Below are positions 42,492 through 53,906 of a stretch of DNA of 64,000 nt, piece after piece. The DNA is from Lumnitzera littorea. Its lineage: Eukaryota > Streptophyta > Magnoliopsida > Myrtales > Combretaceae. The notes below the pieces were generated by a model. It saw nothing but the letters and a program-made list of their open reading frames with translations, was not told the DNA's origin and ran no database searches. Position 1 is the first letter of the stretch, and each line of letters starts with the position of its first letter. The stretch is taken from contig JAMXBB010000010.1 in assembly GCA_024138015.1 (NCBI GenBank), positions 45,681,473 to 45,745,472 of the forward strand. The letters are read 5' to 3'. The position numbers were made by a program, and so were the translations under genes.

Positions 42492-44182
42492 TGGTGTTAA
42501 GGGATGTTTACGAATACACACAACCACCTACCAGCTTCAGAATCAACTCCCGAGCTCTCTCTTTCTCTTGTGGCTCTCTTCCTCTCTTTAAACTCGTACT
42601 TTCTCTCTTCGAATCTCTCTCTATGGAGCTCTCCACCACCAGCTACCACCCTTACTAGCTTCCCCATAACATCAGCTCCCTAACCTAACTCTTCTTAACC
42701 TATGTTGTACCCTTTAGCAATACCACTAAGTTTACCGCTACCTAACCCTAACCACTAAACCCCTTCTCCTCGAACCACTACCTCCTGCTACTTTTACCCT
42801 AAATCGATCATACGACCAAACTCCTAGCCACCTTAAACCCTAAACCCAACCACTTATTCGTGCCTAGCCGTCAACCACAATCACCACCCATGACCACTGT
42901 CTGCCACCACTTCGCACCACCCTCTAAACCACCTTCGACCACTACGACACTTTGCATACCACACCTCCCCCCCTATCCCTAATAAAAAACACATGAAACA
43001 CCTTTCTCCCCCTCAAGTTGGCCACTAAATCGAGCAGAACCGATCTCTGCAGTTGCTCCTTCTTCTCCTTTAACTGCGACCCGACCAACCCAACTCGATC
43101 CAAGCTTCAACCCGACTCTCTGACCGGAACTTCGACCTGTGGACTGACTTGATTGACCTGCGCCCCTTTCCTAGTCTAAATCGAATCCAATTCGAGGAGA
43201 ATTTTTATTTTATTTATTTATTAATTTCTTTGTTTAATTGTTTTAGTCATTTATCTATGTAAATGTAATCAAATTTAAAAAAAAAAGAAGAAAAGAAAAA
43301 GGAAAAGAAAGAAAAGAAAAAAGAAAATAAAAAGAAAAAAGAAAAGTGTAAATTTATTTTACTTTATTTCTTTATTTTTAGTTTAATAGATAAAATATAA
43401 TAAGTAAGAAATAATTAAGGTGATATAATAAAAACAAAATAAAATAAGTAAGATAGGGAATAATTTTTTTTTATCACCTAGAAAAACATCTTTTTCAAAA
43501 AATAAATAAAAACAAAAATGAATTAACCCTTTATAAAATTAAGGCCTTTTTAGATTTTCTAAAAATAAAAAATTCAATTTGAGACTGTCATTTTTTAGAA
43601 ATTTCCTTAAATAAATCGATATGAACTAAAAACGTAAATTCGACATATTTTCCAAATTAAAATCAATTTAACCCGTTAAAGTTTTCATTAAAAGAACTAC
43701 ATACTTCTATAAGCATGTAGGTACCTACAAGACTACGATAAAAATTAAAAAAACTAGTTTCCCTTTTTCATTAGTTTAGATTATTTCATTTATCCAATTA
43801 GAGTAACTAATAATCAAGTTTTGTCTTTCAAAATTAAAGATGATTTTTATGTTTAATTTTAATTTTGGAAATTCAATAGTGCCCGTAAGAGTTTAAAATT
43901 CTTAACCCCTAGATTTAGATTCTCTACATTTTGTAAAATTGGTTTTAATTGTTAGACTAGTGGTTAAGTTATAACCAATCTACTCAATTTGTTATAACTT
44001 AATTGTTTTTCCTGACTCTAATCAAGTGGCAACTCCAAAATTGTTTTCAAAACAAAAAGGAACTGTTTTCTTTAAATCTTAATTGAGAATCGGTATTAAA
44101 TGAGTAGGGTTTAATACTGATCAGTTTAGAGAAGATCTAATTTTATAAAAAACCAGGAGTGTGAAAAATTAAGCTCGACAAC

Positions 44183-44203
44183 TTAGCGACTTTACTGTGG
44201 ACA
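44183..44203 (+). other. Primer-binding site of element D
   Basis: The 20-odd bases after the LTR read ttagcgactttactgtggac, two bases from the LTR end. This is a decayed form of the TTGGCGACTCCACTGGGGAC type found at the same site in C and A. The complement would end in CCA. tRNA-Arg is reported for Ogre elements but was not verified here. Confidence 0.7.
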
Positions 44204-44833
44204 TTAAGAGGATTAACCATTCGACTTTCCAAAATTAAAATTAATCCCTAAAAGCCACCTTTGTGTAATTTATTTACTTATTCATCCTTTGTTTATACCG
44301 TAGTTATACTAACATTTTCTTTGCAGGTTTAGTTTTATTTATTAAATTTAGGAAGAATTTATTTTACGTACCATAAATGCATGATAGATACGATTGAACC
44401 CGGATCGTCTTAGGATCTTAGGACGAGGTGCTATTGTGTAAGCTCCGGGCGTTATGGTGTAACTACTGCTCGGGATTGATTAAGCCATCCCTACTTAAGC
44501 TTGATGTGACCAATGAAAGTGTTCTTTAACAAGTGAGGTCATACAAGCTTAAGAACTTTTAGAATCTACCTTTTATGCATTCATGACATCTAGAATAGAC
44601 GAATAATCAAGCAAGATGGAAAAAAAAAATGGCTTAGAGTTTCCTTGATTTCCCTTGTAATTTTCACGTATTGTAAATGTAGAATTGTTGTAAATAGGTT
44701 TTGTCGTTATAAGACGATCTTGTAAGATAGTTTCTCTTTTGTAACCCAGAAATAGCTTGTTCATCATTCAACTCTATCTACTTCAAGGAAAAATTTGTAG
44801 GAAAGCCCATCTACCCCAAACCCATCCTAGACT
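44204..44833 (+). other. Leader of element D
   Basis: Non-coding, 630 bp. 44390-44560 is shared with the C leader (17560-17760, minus strand) and less well with A. 'ttctttgcaggtttag' at 44318-44333 looks like a splice acceptor. Confidence 0.6.
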
Positions 44834-46252
44834 AATGGTTACGGCACTTCAATCTAAGGGAACAATAGACTATCTTCAATATGATTAGGCCCATTCTATC
44901 ACTTCTTAAAGTAAAGATAGATATTAATTTGATTAGGGCTTTGACCAACTTTTGGGAACCCGAAGAAGTGGCCTTTCGAGTTGGGCCTCACTTGATTAGC
45001 TTAACACTTGAAGAATATACCCAATTACTCTAAGCCCCTTCTTTGGAAAGCATATACACCCTAAATTTGGAAATGGATCTTGTGAATGCCTTCTCAAGAT
45101 GCCTGGGTATTAGAAAAATGGAAGTGAACAAAGCCCTTAGAAGCTGTAACAGTAACTACATCAAATTGGAGGACTTAAAAGCATGGTTCACCACTGAACC
45201 TAAATCTAATTTACTGGGTATCTTCTGTGGCAATCTCAAAGCTTAGGGATAGAATAGAATAAAGGCCTTTATCTTGGCTACATTTGGGACCCTCTTATTC
45301 CCTACAAAAAGTTCCTCATACATTTTAGGGTCATTGAGTTAGTGAGCCAATTTCTTGAAGGCAAATCATATGTCTCGGCCCTCCTTGCAAAACAGATTAG
45401 AAGTCTTAGTATTTTGAAAGAAAAGAATGATGGAGTACTAAAGACCAGCATGGCATTACTGACTGTATGGTTCATGAGCTACATGAAATATTATAGGCTT
45501 GACATAATTTGAGGGGAGTTTGCTCACAACATCGATCTAATCGATTCATTTGTCGATAAGGTCCATCTTTTAGAAGGAAAAACCTCATATTGCTGGGTAG
45601 AAGTATTGAGAAATTTCCAAGTCGTTGATATCCTATGGATAGCAAGATGGAGTAACTTCAAAAGGGTAATCTTAGTTTGCAAAAATTATCAAGTGATACC
45701 CTTAATCGGGATGAAGTTATGCATAGGCTATTACCCTAACAACATGATTAGACAATTCGAAGGTATCCAGGATATAGTCTATAGACCTCCATTGGATATC
45801 ATGACCTTAGATTATGAAGATCTTTAGGTTCCATTACTACAGAAAATGCCCAAACTCAAGGCAATCAAACAGTTATGGGAAACAAAGACTGTTAGCCTAA
45901 ACATCGATTTAGGAGAATGGCTAAGAGAAACGGATAAGCATTGAATTACCAAAGAATATTTGTATGATTAGCTCCATAAGGTTGGGGAGATCCAGTAGTT
46001 GAACCAGATCTTAAAGTCAAGACCTACATAGACTAAGTATAAGCCCGAGTAGAAATAATTTATGAAAAGCGAGACGTGTGGGAGGATCTCTTTTAGGAAT
46101 CAAAACAACATTCCATGGCCTTGGAACATCAATTAAGGATAAGCCAAAAGAAGCTTAAAGAATTTGAGGAAATGGAAGAGCCCAATTCAAGAAAGAAGAA
46201 GGAGGCACTAGTAGGGTCCAATAAGCAGAAAAGGGGAATCCCTATCAAATAA
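44834..46252 (+). pseudogene. Element D ORF1
   Basis: From the ATG at 44834 (MVTALQSKGTIDYLQYD) to the TAA at 46250-46252, about 473 codons. A frameshift near 44910 leads into ALTNFWEPEEVAFRVGPHLI, SLTLEEYTQLL, and MDLVNAFSRCLGIRKMEVNK. Later come DILWIARWSNFKRVILVC, RPPLDIMTLDYEDL and a Lys/Glu-rich end. It corresponds to ORF1 of element A over its length. A position between leader and gag is typical of Ogre/Tat elements; the protein's role is unknown to me. Stops are mainly TAG. It is separated from gag by about 330 bp (46253-46586) of sequence without a clear ORF. Confidence 0.75.
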
Positions 46253-46586
46253 TAGAAGAACATTTAGAGATAGGAATAATCTTCTTGAATGTATTTTCTT
46301 TTTTTCAAATAATGTAAAAGGAAAACTCTAAAAGCCACAAAAAAATAAATAAATAAAATTACCATCTTGCTGGTTATTAGTCAATTCTGCCTCTTTGCAT
46401 CCATGTGCCATGCATTTCTTAGTTTCTCATTTATCCCTTTTGAAATATTAGTGTACTAACTTGTTGAATAGTGATCTTATCTAGGTCACCAAGATAGCTC
46501 TCAAACGTCAAACCTTCTAGAGAAGTCCTATCATAACTTGCTCAAAAACCAGAATAGCCAACCAAGTAAACAACAACAACACCAAC

Positions 46587-47900
46587 AATGGCAATGGCAA
46601 CCTCGAGGTTATTAACCCTACTAAGCTGAGGTTCTAATCTTTAGAACGAACAGTAGGAAAGATTGTAGATCAACTAAGCTTTCTTGCTGATAGCATCTCT
46701 TTACTTAGGTCCATGGCTCCATCAAATGAAGAAAGTTCCGAACCTCGATATGGAAAGAATACCAAGGCCCTACCCTTCGAAACAGAAGAAGCCTACCCTA
46801 AAGTCAATCAGGGCTTTGAATCCTTTGAAACAGAAGGGGTCTTTCCAAAGGCCAACCTAACTTTTGAGCCAAACACTTACTCGTTCCTGATACACCCAAA
46901 GCCTGAAGTTGATCAGGATAGACTGAAAGAGCTTGAGAAGCGGCTAACTTAACAAAGTATTGAAAAAAAGAAAATGCTCAAGGGGTATGATGGATTCAAC
47001 CATGCTGGCATAACAGTCTTCTCTACCTACAATTATGGAAGCTTCCCAAAAAAATTCAAAGTACCTGACTTCGAAATATACAATAGGACTGAATGCCTTA
47101 TACTGCACACCTGCTTATATGTACGCAAGATGGGAAAATATGTACAATATGACAGGCTTATGGTATAAACCTTTTAGGACAGCTTAATTGGCCCTACTTT
47201 AACTTAGTATGCCCAATTATACCTGAATCAGGTAAACACCTGGGAAAAACTGGCTAAAGCATTCTACGAGCAATATAGATTCAACATCGAAGTGGCACCA
47301 ACCATGATGGATTTGGTTACTCTAAGGAAGAGGTACATTGAATCTTTCAAAGAGTATGCCCAAAGGTGGAGGTCCCTATCTGTAAGGGTATCTACTGCCG
47401 TAACTGAGAAAGAGTTAACTGCAACTTTTATCAACACTCTTGATAGACCTTATTTCATTCACCTAATTGGACAAGCCTCTTTTAGCTTCATAGAAGTAGT
47501 AGTAGTAGGTTGTCGAATTGAAAGTGCCGTCTCCTTTGGCAAGCTGTAAGAAACATCAGATAGAAGACCACCCTTTGCTAAATGCACTACTAGTAAGCTT
47601 AGAGAAGCTACTGTTAGCATGGTTAATTCAAATATTAGGTCTAACGCCTGGTTCTCTTTTAGGGAAAATCTTCTACCAGCTTAACAATAATACAGAAGCC
47701 AACTACAGATTAGCAGAGCCCTATAGTAGTTCACCAGAATACCCATTCCACTCAGTTAAGTACTTGAAAAGTTTAGGAAAGATAATCTACTCCATTCTGA
47801 AGCTCCAAAGGAAAGGTATAGGCTAAGATTTTTTTTATCCCAATGTAAAATGTGAGTATCATTTAGGGTAGGTGGGCCATTCAACTGACTTTTGCTGGAG
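46587..47900 (+). pseudogene. gag: Element D gag
   Basis: An open frame with few stops from about 46587 (NGNGNLEVINPTKL) to 47549. It covers EPRYGKNTKALPFETEEAYP, then GSFPKKFKVPDFEIYNRTE, VRKMGKYVQYDRLMV, WEKLAKAFYEQYRFNIEVAP and SFKEYAQRWRSLSVRV. These match element A gag block by block. The zinc knuckle (C-x2-H form), CEYHLG-stop-VGHSTDFC, is at 47851-47895 in another frame. The exact start is uncertain; the ATG at 46713 is a possible later start. Stops in the core (47166-47168, 47175-47177) are TAA and TAG. Confidence 0.83.
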
Positions 47901-49367
47901 GTTGAAAAACAAAATCTAAGACTTAATTGATGAAGGTATAGTACAATTGGATTTTGTGGAGGCTCTTACTCTAAAGTCAACAACAACCCCTTGCCAAACC
48001 ATGGGCCTATCATTAATATGATATCTGACCACTCAGAGCCTACCATCAACATGATTAGTCTCAATCGAGAACCTAAGATTTATAGATTCTACAAAAAAGA
48101 AGAGAAGCAAATTCCACAAACTAAAAGGTATACCTTCCATGTACCTGTGGCCCCATAAAATTATAAAACTGCCCCTTTCAACTATCAGGTAATAAACTAG
48201 GGGCAGTCAAGCTCACTTGTAGGGGAGATTACTTACTCCAGTAGAATCTATAATTTCCAGAAAGACCTGAAAAAGAAGGTCGTGCTGGAAATGCCAAGCA
48301 CTGAACAAGTTGAGCATGAAGAAGGATTGACTGCCTTCACCAAGATGATCAAGTTTAGCGAGTATAAAATAATGGATCTGCTCATTAAGACTCCAGCACA
48401 AATATCCTTCATGAGTCTGCTGATGGCATCGGAGCTACATTAAGAAGCTTTGTTCAGAACGCTAAAGGAAGTCAAGGTCTCTTGTGAAATCTCGATTGAA
48501 AGGATTAGCTCTGTCACCAATTCCATCCTCATGATGGATCAAATTTCCTTCTCCGCCAAGGAATTGGGCGAAGAAGGTAACCAGCACACAAAGCCTCTGT
48601 TCATAACAGTGAGGATAAATAACATCATCATAACAAGAGTCCTCATCGATAACGGGTGATCTCTAAATGTCTGTCCTCTGGCCACCTTGGATCTATTGGG
48701 CACTAATATAACTACTATCAAACTGAGTTCAACAATAGTAAGAGCTTTTGACGGATCTAGGAGAGAAATAATAGGGGAGATTGACTTACCAGCTAATATC
48801 AGCCCACATACCTTCAACATCGCATTCTAGGTTTTGGACATTCCAAGGACCTTCAATCTATTATTAGGAAGGCCTTGGATACATTTAGCAAAGGCCATAT
48901 CGTCAACTCTTCACTAGAAAGTTAAGTTCATCTCCAACGATCAAGTCATCACAATGCTGGGTGACCAAGATTATGAAATCTATAAAGAGATGGCTATATC
49001 TTATATTGGTACAAAAGAACAAGAGGACTTTAGACTCTAAATGTTTGATGAGGTGTGCATGATCACTAATCAGTAGAAGGATGAGAGGCTAAAATTCAAA
49101 GAAGGCCAGTTTAGGACCTATGGGTTAGGATACATTGCGACTCTAATAGAAGAGTTACAAAGAATGCAAAACAGGGGCAGAAAAGGTGACAGGTTTTATC
49201 ACACTCCAATCACCTTCCCTCCATTGTCAGAAACTTTCATCCGGGGCCGAAGCCCAAAACTCTAAGCCTACCAAAGAAGGCACTTCCAGCAGAAATGAAG
49301 GGGCTAGCCTATCCAACAAATCCCAGCACTTAAATAATTGGTTCTCCATCCCTGTGAATAGCAATAA
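47901..49367 (+). pseudogene. pro: Element D gag-pro linker and aspartic protease (exon 1 end)
   Basis: The linker (KNKI, stop, DLIDEGIVQLDFVEAL) and the NYKTAPFNYQVIN segment are followed by FSEYKIMDLLIKTPAQISFM and the protease. The active-site loop is RVLIDNG (48648-48656) with the next codon, Ser in E, changed to TGA. Further motifs are NLLLGRPWIHLAKA and GDQDYEIYKEMAISYIGTKE. The frame carries on through IATLIEELQRMQNRG to NNWFSIPVNSN just before the intron donor. DNG is common in Tat-type proteases. Homologous regions lie at 8555-9620 and 61279-62450. Confidence 0.83.
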
Positions 49368-49548
49368 GTCTTCTTCTCGGTAAAGGATAAATTACGATCC
49401 AGTATTTTATGGAATTTTGTATTCAATTACCTTTGTTCTTCAAAGGATTGTACTTAAAAGAGAGTTCCCCTAAATAAAATTAGTTTCTTTTCCCTTTACT
49501 CCTACCTTACTTACACTCTTCCTTTTACATACTTTTCTTTTTCTCTAG
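49368..49548 (+). other. Probable intron between protease and RT (element D)
   Basis: 181 bp, AT-rich. The donor AATAA|GTCTTC follows the NWFSIP coding end and the acceptor tttttctctag|ATCC precedes the coding start of exon 2. A second candidate donor, cg|gtaaag, is at 49380. The acceptor has a strong pyrimidine tract. It is in the same position as in A and E. Confidence 0.72.
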
Positions 49549-49870
49549 ATCCAATGATCTGAATAAGGGCCATGGATATCTTGAATAGATAGGTGATGAA
49601 AATATTGATATCACTTTTGACCCTACTAGGTTAGTCTTCGGGAGTGATGTCAGTGACCACAATGACGTGCAAGAAAGTTGGCACAAACATGAAATGAGTA
49701 GAATTTCCATTAATGAGCCAATCGAGATAATTAATGTCCGGAGTAATGACAATCCTAAGGTGTTAAGAATTGGGGGACATTTGAAAGAAGACCAAAATGT
49801 AGAAGACCACATTACTATCCGAATACTAAGACGTATTCACATGGTCTTTTGAAGACAAGCTCGGATTAGA
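49549..49870 (+). pseudogene. pol: Element D start of pol exon 2 (linker)
   Basis: Starts SNDLNKGHGYLE, stop, IGDENIDITFDPTR and continues as an open stretch (49667-49852) ending GGHLKEDQNVEDHITIRIL. It matches A 8061-8367. The frame changes near 49852 before LDSSIVVHRL of the RT region. Confidence 0.7.
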
Positions 49871-51264
49871 TTCGTCGATCGTGGTCCATCGTTTACCCAC
49901 ATGAGAGGATATCAAACCTAAGAAACAAAAGTTAAGAAGGTTCCAATTAGATGTCCCGTTAAAAATCAAAGAAGAAGTATGAAAATTACTAGAGGTCAGT
50001 TTTATCGAGGTATCTGATTATCTCGAGTGGGTAGCTAACATCGTGCCCGTTACAAAGAAGAATGGAAAAGTCAGAGCGTATGGACTTTTGAGACCTTAAT
50101 CAAGCAACCCCTAAAGATAATTTTCCTTTGCCTCATATCGATGTCTTGCTCAATAACTTAGCTAGAAACCATCTTTTCTCTTTCATGGAAGGATTTTCTA
50201 AGTATAACCAAATTCAAATGGCTGAAGAAGATAAAGATAAGATGAATTCATCATAACTTGGGGCACATTTTGTTACAAAGTAATGCCTTTTGAACTAAAA
50301 GATGCTAGGGCAACTTATCAAAGGGTAATGGTAGTGATCTTTCAGGACATGATGCACAAAGAAGTAGAAGTATATGTTGATGATATGATTGCTAAGTCTA
50401 AGGAAGGAGAAAATCATGTGGAAAATTTAAGGAGATTGTTTGATAGGTTGAGAAAATTCCAATTGAAGCTTAACCTAGAGAAATGTACTTTCGAAGTGAC
50501 TTCAGGGAAGTTATTGGGTTTTATAATTAGTCAAAGGGGCATTGAAGTGGACCTTAATAAGGTCAAAGCGATAGTTGAATTTCCCCTACTACGTACACTC
50601 AAATAAATTAGAGGTTTGTTGGGCCGTTTAAACTATATAGCCTGGTTCATATCCTAACTCATAGACAAATGCTATCCCTTGTTTACGTTGTTAAAAAAGA
50701 ATGCTAAGATCAACTAGGACGAAGAGTGTGAGTAGGCCTTTAAAACAATCAAAGAATACCTCATGAACCTTCCAATTTTGGTAGCTCTAAAACCTGGGAA
50801 GTCGTTATTCCTATATTTGACAATATTACTAAAGTCCATAGGTTGCATGCTTGGCCAGAAAGATGAGAAAGGAAAGGAATAGGTTGTATATTACTTGAGT
50901 AAGAAATTCATTGAAGGGGAGTAGAAATATTCGGAAATTGAAAGAACCTACTATGCTTTGGTCTGGATAATGTATTAGCTCAAACAATATATACTTTACT
51001 ACTAAGTTGAATTGTTAACTCAGCATGATCCCCTGAAGTACTTGGTAGACAAACTAGCCCTAATTAGCAGAATCTCAAAATGGCAAATGTTGCTATCAGA
51101 GTTTGACATTACATACGTAAACTGAAATTTAGTCAAGGGGCAAGTTTTATCAGATCAATTAGCAGAAAATCCCTTCGATATCACTCCCCAAGAGGTACAA
51201 GTTAGTTTCCCTAACGAAGAAATCCTAGTAGTTGAGGGAAACTCTAATAAAGGAGAAGATGACG
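49871..51264 (+). pseudogene. pol: Element D reverse transcriptase and RNase H
   Basis: RT starts LDSSIVVHRLPT, with EWVANIVPVTKKNGKVRA and a frameshift just after. Catalytic motif A reads FSFMEGFSKYNQ: the Asp is Glu (codon 50188-50190). Motif C is YVDD (50373-50384), intact. From 50283 the frame stays open through KLNLEKCTFEVTSGKLLGF, GLLGRLNYIAWF, and the RNase H blocks VVYYLSKKFIEG, YSEIERTYYALVW and LTQHDPLKYLVDK. By my reading, nine stops lie between 50604 and 51125, five of them TAG, mostly where Gln or Trp is expected. An Asp-to-Glu change in motif A should abolish or strongly reduce polymerase activity. Confidence 0.88.
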
Positions 51265-51650
51265 AGTCACCAAAATGGAAAATATTCTTCAATGGTGTAG
51301 CTAATGTGTCTACGTGTGGAATTGGGGTAATACTAACATCCCCTAAAGGTACTCAATACCCTATGGCCATAAGGTTCGTTTTCCCATACACTAATAATAT
51401 TGATGAGTATGAAGCGTGCATCATGGGACTTAAGATGGCACTAGATAAAGACATTCAAGAATTAGAAGTCTGTGAGGACTCTCTACTAATTATTGGCCAA
51501 GCCTAGGGAGAGTACAAGACTAAAGATCCTAAACTGGTGCCTTATCATCGGCACTTGATTAGATTGGTGGAGAATCTCAAAGAAATCACCTTCAATTACG
51601 TATTGAGGACTTAAAATCAATTTACTGATGCTTTAGCCATACTAGCATCT
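51265..51650 (+). pseudogene. pol: Element D second (archaeal-type) RNase H
   Basis: PKWKIFFNGVANVSTCGIGV, then PKGTQYPMAIRFVFPYTNNI and DEYEACIMGLKMALDKDIQE, ending NQFTDALAILASM. The first acidic residue (FFDG in E) is Asn here. Stops are TAG at 51504-51506 and TAA at 51612-51614. It stays in frame with RT and integrase. Confidence 0.82.
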
Positions 51651-53003
51651 ATGATTTAGATATCTGGCGGAGTTGAGATTCATCCCCTTACTATTGAAAT
51701 TAAAGACAAGCCTACCTTATACTTAACAATTAAGGGTATAAATGACCAAAAACCGTGATACCATGATGTTAAAACGTTCCTATAACAAGGCGCATACCCT
51801 AAAGAGGTTGAGAAAAACGATAGAAAGATGATTAGGAGATTGGCCACTCAATTCTTAGTAAGCGAGCCCACTTTATACCGATTCTCTTTTGACAGTACAC
51901 TCTTAAGGTGTATAGACGACAAGGAGGCTGAGAAGTTAATGAAAGAAGTACATGAAGGAGTATGTGGCCCTCATATGAATGGTTACATGTTGATGAAGAA
52001 AATTATGAGGCTAGGGTGTTATTGGTCAATAATGGAAAATGATTGCATCAAATACGTTAGGCAATGTCACTTATGCCAAGTTTATGCAAATAAGATGAAT
52101 GCCCAGCCTGAGGAATTACATGCCCTCTCAACACCATGGCCTTTCTCAATGTAGGGCATAGATATCATCGACCCAATCACTCCAAAAGCATCTAATGAGC
52201 ATCACTTCATATTAGGTGCCATCGACTACTTCAGCAAATGGGTTGAAGCTTCATCTTACTTGACCGTTACTAAAGGGGTCATAGTTAAGTTCATTAAGAG
52301 AGACATTTGGGCCCGATAAGGGACTCCGGAAACGGTCATCACTAACAATGGTACCAATCTCAACAACAAGCTTATGTTAGAATTATGCCGATAGTTTCGG
52401 ATCATTCATAGGAACTCTACTCTTTATCAACCCTCAATGAATGGAGCCATTGAAGTAGCTAATAAAAACCTCAAAGGAATCATTGAAAAAATGGCTATCA
52501 CATATAAGGACTGGCATGAGATGTTACCCTTCACACTCATGGCTTATCGGACTTCCATCAATACGTCAATTGGGGCAATACCGTACTCTTTAGCATACGG
52601 CCCTGAAGCAATGTTACCAGTATAGGTTGAGATCCCATGGCTTAGGGTGCCATCAGAAACTCAGTTGGACGAAGCCAATTGGGTAAAGAAACACATCGAG
52701 CAGCTAAATTTGATTAACAAAAGGAGATCGATAGCCTTATATCATAATCAATGTTATCAGCAAAGAATAGCTCGAGCCTTCAACAAAAGGGTACAACCCT
52801 AGAACTTTAAAGAAGGAAATTTGGTGTTAAGAAAAGCTCTCCTCAATGCATAAGACTCTAGAGGGAAATTTGCTCCCAATTATGGAGGTCCTTACGTCAT
52901 GAAGCGAATATTACCGAGAGGGGCTTTGATTTTGTCCCAAATGGATGGTCTAGATTTGAGAGACCCTATAAATGCCAATATTGTAAAATTGTACTATCCA
53001 TAA
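51651..53003 (+). pseudogene. pol: Element D integrase
   Basis: In frame with RT. HHCC region intact: EVHEGVCGPHMNGYMLMKKI ... CIKYVRQCHLCQ. Catalytic core: first Asp in GIDIIDP (52161-52163, with the preceding Trp changed to TAG), second Asp changed to Asn (VITNNGTN, codon 52344-52346), Glu present in MNGAIEVANKNL (52452-52454). The C-terminal domain reads RGKFAPNYGGPYVMKRIL and ends NIVKLYYP with TAA at 53001-53003. No chromodomain. The Asp-to-Asn change is also present in fragment F. Confidence 0.88.
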
Positions 53004-53906
53004 GAAGTTAATGGAAAATTTACTCAAAACACGAAAATGCTAGTCATTTTGAATGTCATTATGGTGTAATTTTCATTATCTACAAGCAAATTTGGTAACC
53101 TTGGCTGTTGTCATCATTGGAATAATCACTCTCTCCATGGAAAGGTCTAATTCCCTTTACTCCATTTAATCGAACCCATACACTGCAAACATGAGGGGAG
53201 TTAAGGAATGAGATCTAGAACATTGGTAATTAACAAAATTCTTTAAAATACTTTATTACGGATTGATCCCCTTTGATGGGGAGTTTTGTTGTCTATTTTT
53301 CGGGGAAATACGAAACCCGAGTAAGCAATCATTGTAGGTGTTTGTTAGTCAAGAATAAGGCTTTTGGTTCATAAAAGTTCCAAAGAAAGAAAAACAGTAG
53401 GTGGCTTTCCGTATCAGATTTCATTTCCATGATTTCTCTAATAGAATTGGTAAAGTCTCAAACGTTTGGCATTAAGAACATCTGGGTTGATAACAAAGGA
53501 TTAAAACATGAGCCAGTTATCTCTAATGGGGCTTTTAAAAAAGGTTTAACTGTTTGGGTGCTATTGACAAAGACCGAGTAAGTATTTCCACATAATGTTA
53601 GCACATCGATTTTTGAACCTTGCTTTCGCATTTAGACCAGTTTCTTTTTCCTTTACTCCCAACAGTCTTTTTGAACTAGTTTGTAAGGCATTCACTTTTT
53701 GCATTTAGTGTTTAGCCAACCTTTAAAGACACAATCTTAACTCAATTCATCCTTTCCAGTATTTTCTTAACAAGGCCATAGGGCACTTCCACTCTATTCA
53801 CCAAATTTTTCTCAAACAAGCCTATAAGGCGTTTCTCCTCTATTCACCAAGATCCGTAAGGCACTTCTCTTCATTGGTTTCTTAAGGTACAACAATGAGA
53901 TCAAGT
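53004..53906 (+). other. 3'UTR of element D, non-repetitive part
   Basis: No ORF. The first 300 bp match fragment F's 3'UTR. Further on is a run of short pieces such as 'aaggc(a/g)(c/t)ttctc' at 53690-53880 that lead into the tandem array. Confidence 0.65.

Larger units (their letters stand above)
41510..44180 (+). mobile_element. Element D 5' LTR (2.67 kb)
   Basis: Begins TATAGACACCCAATTTTTGC (TG has become TA) and ends AAGCTCGACA, followed at once by the PBS. It is homologous to the C LTR. It contains an A-rich degenerate tract (41560-41810), a tRNA-like segment (41922-41982), a TATA box (42485-42491), a pyrimidine-rich then C-rich downstream part (42550-43000), and a purine tract (43266-43350). 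Confidence 0.85.

Noticed and set aside
46253..46586. Separate small gene between ORF1 and gag of D
   Set aside because: No frame without stops and no similarity to the equivalent spacer of A except position; treated as spacer.
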